From the NCBI GenBank assembly GCA_018814465.1, contig JAHIZR010000004.1, positions 1 to 19,646 on the forward strand: a DNA stretch of 19,646 nucleotides, written 5' to 3'. How positions within the stretch are numbered: the first letter of the stretch is position 1; every line of letters begins with the position of its first letter. Origin of the DNA: a bacterium. Its GTDB lineage: Bacteria; Electryoneota; RPQS01. A model generated the notes under the pieces. That model searched no databases and was not told the origin of the DNA. It saw only the letters and a program-made list of their open reading frames with translations. Below, in pieces: positions 15,401 to 19,646 of this stretch. The translations under genes were made by a program, and so were the position numbers.

Positions 15401-17623
15401 AACTAGCGGATATGGTCCCCCGGCTCCAAATCTCACTTCAACAAAGAAGTCCAATCCCTCAACAGTTTCACCCGGAAGTATTTCAGGCAACAGGTGACTG
15501 CCATCTGTTATACGGACTCTTTCATCATCTGAAGAAACATTCAGCATCTGATTACCTTCAATGGTACTGTTGCCATAATTGGTAATATCAAAGACAAATG
15601 CCAGCCTCTCTCCGGTACTGAATTGCCCGTCACCATTGCCGATTGATTCATGGCTGCCGTCATCGTAGATAATGATATTGGATGCCGCAACAGTACCATC
15701 CTCATCAACTAAAGTCTCGTTAATGATTTGCGGGTGAAATCTTGGCTTTGTCAGTACGATTTCAATCGTGTCGGCATTGGTTTGCGGGAGCGCAAGCACA
15801 AGACTTCCGCTTTCATCGCTGATACTCCTGCTGTATACCGCCCCATTCACGCTGACAGTTCCCCGCACATCCGCCAATGCTCCTTCGCTGTTCCAGACCG
15901 ATATCGAAGCCGACGGCATACCCAAAACCAATTCGCTTGTTATTTCATAACCGATCGGACGGGCCGGACCGACATAGAAATTCAGTCCCGGGTCCCCCAA
16001 TAGGTTATAGCAGCGAAAATAGAAGGGAACGGAGGTATTGGCATTCGCTTCATCAGTATTCACATTGTTCGGGAATTGATGAATGAGTTCCATCTTCCCC
16101 CGCAGCATCGCTCCGCTTAAGGTGTTGACGCCTTCATGAAGAATGCCTGTGTAGATTCCGGCGGTGTTCGTATTGTTCCAGCGCGTTTTGGTGTCGAGTT
16201 CCGATGGTCCGATAAAACCGACGGCACCCGCGGGAGAAGTGGGTGTTCCTCTGCGCAGCCATGCTTCACCGAAACAAGGATCCGTCGGACTTTCAAATGC
16301 CCCGCCGCCGCAGACAATGCTGGTGATTACAGGCAGCATTTCTCCGTTCGTCGTGCCGCTGATGTTCCCGATGGTATAGATCGGATATGCCCAATCTGAA
16401 GGCGATCCGAAGCCGCGATAAGTCAGAAAACTCAAGCCGCCGTTTATTGAAGAATTAATCTGCGAAGCCTGTCCGCCCGGATACATGATGGAGTCAATAT
16501 CGGTATATCCCGCATCCAAGAACTCCTGCGCGACCCATAGCAGCGTTGGCCAGGCTGAGTTATAGGATGTAAATGTGTGCGGAGTGCTGCGGACTCCCAC
16601 AATGGCCATTCTCGACCGCCAGTCGCCTTCGGGCAGATAAGGTTCTCGCTCATACTTGACGCACTTATTGACAACCGTCTGCAGCTCGAATTGCGAATCC
16701 ACGGATAATCTGCCGATCAAAACATCCGGCAGGTAATCGTCGCCGTCAAGCAGAGTATACGGATGATCCGATATGATACTGGCGGTGTGATAACCCTGCA
16801 CATTCCAGCCCGGCATCGCATTCACTCCGTCAACATCCCCGATCAGCACTACGAACACCGGCGGCGTTTCGTCCGTATCATAACGCTGCTGCAGGTAGCT
16901 GCGGATACTCTGATTTGTCGTTCCCGTTGTCTCTGTGGTGACCAGATCAACCGTGTGACCGCGCTGCTGTTTCCAGAACACAAACTGCTCAAGTGCCGCG
17001 CCCAGATACCCCGGAGCGGTGATGATCAGGTAAGGCTCCGGATTCCGGTCCGGGTCTCCGATGATTTCATCCAGATTCCGAATCAGCGGCCGCATGACCT
17101 CATAAAATGCTCTCGGCAGCGGTCGAACCGGTTCACTCCCGGCTTGATCATAACTCAATGAGAACCGCGCGTCCTCATAGAACACAAAACCATCACCGCT
17201 CGGTGACGGCTGCACGGGATTAATCGCGATTGAAGTCAGGGCAACTCCCCTCATCCTCATCACGGGAGAAACCGTAACCAGACTGGGCAGCGTTTCCGTC
17301 GGTATGTCTTCCAGAGTTTCGAGTTCATCGCTGGAAAGTAAACGGTAAGCGGACGATTCAATCGCGATTGATACGGCTTGGGTATTCGCAGGCAGTGCCC
17401 AGAGAGTCCCGGTTGAAAAGAACTGCGCGACGTCCTCCTCGTCCACTGAAAAAACCGGACACTCAGTCAGGTCCGCCTGAAGCGTTGCCGAAAACTCTGA
17501 CGAGTGAATCGTCGAGAACTGCACGGAACGTTCATGAAGTTCCTTGTCATACGAGTATACAAGGGTCGTGCAAAGAAAGAGAAATACAAATGTGGCTATG
17601 CTGATAAAAACATTCCGTAGCAT
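12455..17623 (-). CDS. Large secreted gingipain-like protein (C25 family) with T9SS sorting domain, catalytic His replaced
   Basis: A 1722-residue exported protein. Order: signal peptide (1-24); propeptide-like region (25-195); C25 caspase-like domain (about 200-540) with LIGDVDG and IGRLSVDS strands; an Ig-like segment; a beta domain with SFSFYGNSYSQLSVCTNGF (about 942-960); several NEW3/CARDB-like beta repeats introduced by GNGxG-type sequences near 659, 1124, 1245 and 1369; a MAM/jelly-roll-like domain (about 1476-1620) ending GGGWYIDDVQL; and a type IX sorting domain (about 1638-1722) with NFPNPFN at 1643-1649. The expected fate is secretion through T9SS and surface anchoring or release. 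C438 (SIVCGGG) matches the gingipain nucleophile, but the dyad histidine position is F405 (YRGFGS), so peptidase activity is doubtful. A weak AGGA precedes the ATG, and a 14-bp palindrome lies about 28 bases upstream of it. Confidence 0.92.
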   Translation of the reverse strand: MLRNVFISIATFVFLFLCTTLVYSYDKELHERSVQFSTIHSSEFSATLQADLTECPVFSVDEEDVAQFFSTGTLWALPANTQAVSIAIESSAYRLLSSDELETLEDIPTETLPSLVTVSPVMRMRGVALTSIAINPVQPSPSGDGFVFYEDARFSLSYDQAGSEPVRPLPRAFYEVMRPLIRNLDEIIGDPDRNPEPYLIITAPGYLGAALEQFVFWKQQRGHTVDLVTTETTGTTNQSIRSYLQQRYDTDETPPVFVVLIGDVDGVNAMPGWNVQGYHTASIISDHPYTLLDGDDYLPDVLIGRLSVDSQFELQTVVNKCVKYEREPYLPEGDWRSRMAIVGVRSTPHTFTSYNSAWPTLLWVAQEFLDAGYTDIDSIMYPGGQASQINSSINGGLSFLTYRGFGSPSDWAYPIYTIGNISGTTNGEMLPVITSIVCGGGAFESPTDPCFGEAWLRRGTPTSPAGAVGFIGPSELDTKTRWNNTNTAGIYTGILHEGVNTLSGAMLRGKMELIHQFPNNVNTDEANANTSVPFYFRCYNLLGDPGLNFYVGPARPIGYEITSELVLGMPSASISVWNSEGALADVRGTVSVNGAVYSRSISDESGSLVLALPQTNADTIEIVLTKPRFHPQIINETLVDEDGTVAASNIIIYDDGSHESIGNGDGQFSTGERLAFVFDITNYGNSTIEGNQMLNVSSDDERVRITDGSHLLPEILPGETVEGLDFFVEVRFGAGGPYPLVLDWWFQGIMSTWQTSHEILTPRLTVSGVATDGGIGSPEPGMTQSISLIVHNFGEATMPISIATLTSFDDRIQILDSIATYDPIQPGMTSSGSGTNNFQISVDEMYPGERIPVQVKFERNIVGGNYLIVDYDLMIGNLTDSDPTAPDGYGYRAYDSWDAGYPEAPQYSWFEIDPHYGGPGTILQVSDIAAGYDATVTVDLPFSFSFYGNSYSQLSVCTNGFAAFGDTDESYFRNYAIPAIASPERMLCPFWDDLISGNGRICAYYHEASGRFIVQWSRMENAYGNGTIETFQLMLYDTDCWPTRTGDGDILFQYHTINNVDAWDNYATIGIQDRTAGFALPLSYASFPVPGFRSPRARSAVLITTGRDTSGPYVVFGGNMIDDDNEGASSGNGNGTAQNGETIELAVQLTNIGTVDMPASAGVLLEMDPQVELITSELAFPAIPAGASVSSNPVVVELSPAIPNGKFVNFTLSLGEGALPCVVLPSLTVTGPVLNSVALRVDDDETDASSGNGNHEFNPLETIELFPTIQNSGENLASNVTATLIRNNTNISILDNSVPIGIVEADTTFEAAEPFLVQVPWGIGNSRPIEFTLTLTDGYGVSWESDFSFVVAETILEFENFRFADPVPGGNDDGRISPGETVEVYLKLRNRGIGSATNVEIEVLSISDGATVDPMFYPFGSVSGNSFREMDDPFYLTIAETVTEPSLLVMNVRISCSERNPFTEQIPVIIGHAGFIDDFENSYNRWSTYGTPGLWNRQSEQYVSESTAYYCGNLNSHSYPSYSDAYLRSPYFEFPGHGTLVVSTRYDIPDYADRARIDLQTGVTTYQMLAEINGTDLEWHELRLPLDGLPPTNRARIRFWFSSNSRDEGGGWYIDDVQLLDASSPVSDFGPEAVPEEVTLAQNFPNPFNDRTSFTYTIPKSMHMRLSLYNIEGRKVIDLVNERKDAGKYRAAWQPISLASGLYFARLEAGNRMITRKLVYLR

Positions 17624-17650
17624 GAGCAGGTCCTGTTGAGAGAGTGATCA

Positions 17651-17664
17651 TCAAGATATCTTGA
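17651..17664. promoter_or_regulatory. 14-bp perfect palindrome upstream of the C25 gene, possible operator
   Basis: TCAAGATATCTTGA reads the same on both strands and lies 28-41 bases upstream of the ATG of the C25 gene, where a dimeric regulator could bind. No convincing -35/-10 pair was found around it, so the role as operator is inferred from symmetry and position only. Confidence 0.35.
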
Positions 17665-17697
17665 CGAACGGAAGGTTATCGCGAGACGTGAAAAGAA

Positions 17698-17880
17698 TTA
17701 TGAGGCGGCTCGATCCAAAGAATCAAGGATTTGCTGTTGACCAAGCAAAAATCCAAGCAGCTTGGAGCGTTCCGAGAGAGTCATCGGACTGAAATCCCCA
17801 GGACGGTCATTCTGGACACCCGCCCCGCTGTTTTGGGGATAGCGGGGCGTCCGGAATCTCGTCTCATCCCCTCTATTCAT
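17698..17880 (-). CDS. Possible small protein of 60 residues
   Basis: An ORF starting nine bases after the fapA stop on the same strand. I do not recognise it. The first half is polar and rich in R, G and P. The second half, SPMTLSERSKLLGFLLGQQQ and onward, could be an amphipathic helix, and its codon use resembles that of neighbouring genes. Against it: no ribosome binding site, and a perfect 9-bp hairpin at 17821-17849 lies inside the first half, as might be expected of an untranslated 3' region. It could be a real small gene co-transcribed with fapA or simply chance. Confidence 0.3.
   Translation of the reverse strand: MNRGDETRFRTPRYPQNSGAGVQNDRPGDFSPMTLSERSKLLGFLLGQQQILDSLDRAAS
17821..17849. 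repeat. Perfect GC-rich inverted repeat downstream of fapA
   Basis: Arms CGCCCCGCT (17821-17829) and AGCGGGGCG (17841-17849) around an 11-base loop give a very stable hairpin 41 bases after the fapA stop. There is no T tract on either strand, so it is not a canonical intrinsic terminator; it could stabilise the 3' end of the fapA mRNA or assist Rho-dependent termination. Confidence 0.6.
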
Positions 17881-17889
17881 TTTATGAGT

Positions 17890-19491
17890 TTATTTGCTTT
17901 GTTCGGATTCACCCTGATCCGTTTCATCCAGTCTCGAAGTTACATCGCGCAGCTCCTCCCCGACCGCGGACAACTGACTGCGAATAAAAGGAATCACGCT
18001 CAGGATTTCCCGGTAGTTCTGCACCTCGCGGAAACTATAGCCGGTTATGCTGTGCGACTTCTGATCGCGCAGCCATCGCAGCAGCATGAGCTGGACATTC
18101 TCTTCGCTGACCTGCCGCACGATCGCATTGCCGAACAGATCATGCACGATCGACATCTGTTCTCGAAGGTCCTTAATCGCAAGCACGCCCTCTTTCTGCT
18201 GTGTTTCAAGAAACTTCCTGTAGTTGAATTGAATCACCCCCTTCGTGTCTTCCTGCGGCTTCAGCAGTGTCCGGCTTAGCGCTTCAGCGGTTCCGCCCTT
18301 GAGTTCGGAGGCGATAATTTCCCGCGCATAGATCGTGCAATTGTCGGCTAAACCGTCGATCTGCACCGTCAAATCGCCGCTGATAAACGAATCGACTACA
18401 TTGCCTGTGATGCTTAGATGCTCCTTTGCTGAGATATTCGCATCGCTGACGTTTCCTACTATCCGTAAACTCCCCAGACAATCGATCTGGCTGTTCGGTT
18501 CGACATCGCCTTCAATGATCAAATGCGAATCCGCATGCACAAGTGAGCCGGATTTTAATGTCCCGCGAATGATTGAAGGTTTGTGAACGACAAGCTGCTT
18601 CTCAACTTCACCTTCATGGACTTCCGGTTCCAGAATCGAGGCAATCACCTTCGTCGGTTGTATGGATGCCGAATCCTTTGAGCGGCGTTCCCGATACTGA
18701 CGTTCAATAACAAGTATGCCTTCCCGTTTCGCGATCAGGCGATTGCCCCTTGCTGACAAAGAACAGCCGCTCCCGGCTTCCAATCGCGTTTGGATCGGTT
18801 TCCGAGGTTCGATTTCTCTGCCGTGAATATTCTTGCCCGGTTTAAGCCCTCCGACTGCCATCGACACTTCAATCAGTGTTTCACCGGCATTTACTGATCT
18901 CAATCCCATCCAGGCATTCTGCTGGAGTTGATACTGCTCCGGCGGTACGGGGCAAGTAAGAGTCGAGTTCAATCCGGATTCAGGCAATTGCCCTTGTCCG
19001 ATCACTATGCTGCTCTTTGCCTGCATCGTCTCCTGGACATCCCGCAGTACATTGTTAACAGCCTGCCAGTCAACCATCGTCAGGTCAATCCCGTCCGCTG
19101 TTAACTGCGTCTCGATCATTCTGCGAGTAACAGGTTTCCCGAAAGCATCTACCGGAAAAAAGTCTGCCTCGATGATCATATTCGAGAATTCCGTCCCGTC
19201 GTCCGCCTTCATTGGAAGATACCGCGTGATGAGTTTCCCTGAGGGGATTGGCTGTTTGCGGATTTGCATCTCAACCAATAGCCCTTGTTCAGTGCGCCTC
19301 TTGCTGAGCAACTGAACGTACTCTAACAGTGAGTCCGGCACTCCGAAACCTTCCGCGAGATTGGACTTGATATCCCTCAGCTTTTCGGGGATAAATTCTT
19401 CAAGGCCGGACTTAAAGAGAACTCGAACTCTCCATAAATCAGGACCTTGAGCTACTAAGCGAACACGAGTGTCTTTGGCGTCTTCTGACAT
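17890..19491 (-). CDS. fapA: FapA/DUF342 family protein
   Basis: A 533-residue cytoplasmic protein of the FapA (flagellar assembly protein A, DUF342) family. Residues 1-160 form a variable N-terminal region. The family core begins around 180 and contains VGGLKPGKNIHGREIEPRKP (213-232) and NRLIAKREGILVI, typical of the group. Residues 300-400 are a right-handed beta-helix-like series of short strands with repeated GN/GD turns, resembling bactofilins, and the last 130 residues are helical. In some bacteria the family affects flagellar assembly, but no flagellar gene is visible here and the biochemical role is unknown. ATG 19491 has AGGA about eleven bases upstream. The stop is 266 bases before the C25 gene on the same strand; a shared transcript is possible but not shown. 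Confidence 0.88.
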   Translation of the reverse strand: MSEDAKDTRVRLVAQGPDLWRVRVLFKSGLEEFIPEKLRDIKSNLAEGFGVPDSLLEYVQLLSKRRTEQGLLVEMQIRKQPIPSGKLITRYLPMKADDGTEFSNMIIEADFFPVDAFGKPVTRRMIETQLTADGIDLTMVDWQAVNNVLRDVQETMQAKSSIVIGQGQLPESGLNSTLTCPVPPEQYQLQQNAWMGLRSVNAGETLIEVSMAVGGLKPGKNIHGREIEPRKPIQTRLEAGSGCSLSARGNRLIAKREGILVIERQYRERRSKDSASIQPTKVIASILEPEVHEGEVEKQLVVHKPSIIRGTLKSGSLVHADSHLIIEGDVEPNSQIDCLGSLRIVGNVSDANISAKEHLSITGNVVDSFISGDLTVQIDGLADNCTIYAREIIASELKGGTAEALSRTLLKPQEDTKGVIQFNYRKFLETQQKEGVLAIKDLREQMSIVHDLFGNAIVRQVSEENVQLMLLRWLRDQKSHSITGYSFREVQNYREILSVIPFIRSQLSAVGEELRDVTSRLDETDQGESEQSK

Positions 19492-19523
19492 GAATACCGA
19501 ATTCCTGCAACAAACTAACGGTT

Positions 19524-19582
19524 CTTCAGGTCAGAAATAGCAAAGACTGCACCCTGAAGCGGTGTTCAGGGCAATCGCAGTC
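19524..19582 (-). promoter_or_regulatory. Structured leader upstream of fapA with alternative pairings
   Basis: GACTGC (19545-19550) pairs with GCAGTC (19577-19582), and inside it CCCTGAA (19552-19558) pairs with TTCAGGG (19565-19571) around a GCGGTG loop. A further CTTCAGG at 19524-19530 can pair with CCCTGAAG (19552-19559) instead, so one strand can join either of two partners. On the minus strand the large hairpin is followed by a T-rich, imperfect tract. This could be an attenuator in the fapA leader or the weak terminator of a gene beyond the right edge. Confidence 0.45.
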
Positions 19583-19633
19583 TGTGAAAATCTAAGTCAT
19601 CCCTTAATTGCAGGATATTCATTAAGCTCGCGC

Positions 19634-19646
19634 GCCTTTTTAAGGC
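19634..19646. repeat. Short inverted repeat at the right edge
   Basis: GCCTT and AAGGC flank a TTT spacer at the very end of the window. It may be part of a hairpin continuing past the edge. Nothing more can be said from this fragment, and no gene is visible between it and fapA. Confidence 0.3.

Noticed and set aside
17821..17849. Intrinsic terminator after fapA
   Set aside because: The stem is perfect but no T tract follows it on either strand; it is reported as an inverted repeat instead.
1..19646. tRNA or rRNA genes, CRISPR arrays, insertion sequences
   Set aside because: None seen: no regularly spaced repeats, no transposase motifs, and the non-coding gaps are too short or lack the expected cloverleaf or rRNA sequences.

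Overview
The window looks like a piece of chromosome from an uncultured member of the FCB superphylum (Fibrobacterota-Chlorobiota-Bacteroidota and allied candidate phyla). The main reason is a very large secreted gingipain-like protein that ends in a type IX secretion sorting domain with an NFPNPFN motif, a signature of that group. The housekeeping genes are bacterial and ordinary. I see no rRNA, tRNA, CRISPR array, insertion sequence or prophage gene. The exact phylum cannot be read from this window.

Positions 1 to 8545 (plus strand) form one tightly packed run of nine genes: the end of rpe, a glyoxalase II-like metallo-beta-lactamase fold hydrolase, a Xer tyrosine recombinase, an M50 membrane protease, a D-Ala-D-Ala carboxypeptidase of the PBP4 type, ftcD, a formimidoyl-THF cyclodeaminase gene, mutL and miaA. 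Most junctions overlap or are separated by a few bases, so translational coupling is likely. The run ends at a strong hairpin (8545-8576) with an A tract on one side and a T tract on the other. It can also serve the convergent operon on the other strand.

Positions 8593 to 12036 (minus strand) hold a three-gene signalling operon and are the most unusual part. In transcription order it encodes a 212-residue protein with a histidine phosphoacceptor helix but an eroded ATP-binding domain; a 375-residue protein with two receiver domains flanking a kinase-like dimerisation domain whose histidine is aspartate; and a 543-residue REC-PAS-histidine kinase with complete ATPase motifs. The three defects are complementary and none of the proteins has a DNA-binding output domain. 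This suggests a dedicated phosphorelay, with the first protein possibly acting like ChpT or Spo0B.

Positions 12037 to 12454 are mostly non-coding and contain the terminator of the upstream gene and the leader of the signalling operon. Positions 12455 to 17623 (minus) encode the 1722-residue secreted C25-family protein. Its catalytic cysteine is in place, but the histidine of the dyad is phenylalanine.

Positions 17624 to 19646 (minus) carry a FapA/DUF342 protein, a doubtful 60-codon ORF containing a perfect hairpin, a 14-bp palindrome just upstream of the C25 gene, and a structured leader in front of fapA with two mutually exclusive pairings. What lies to the right of the window is unknown.
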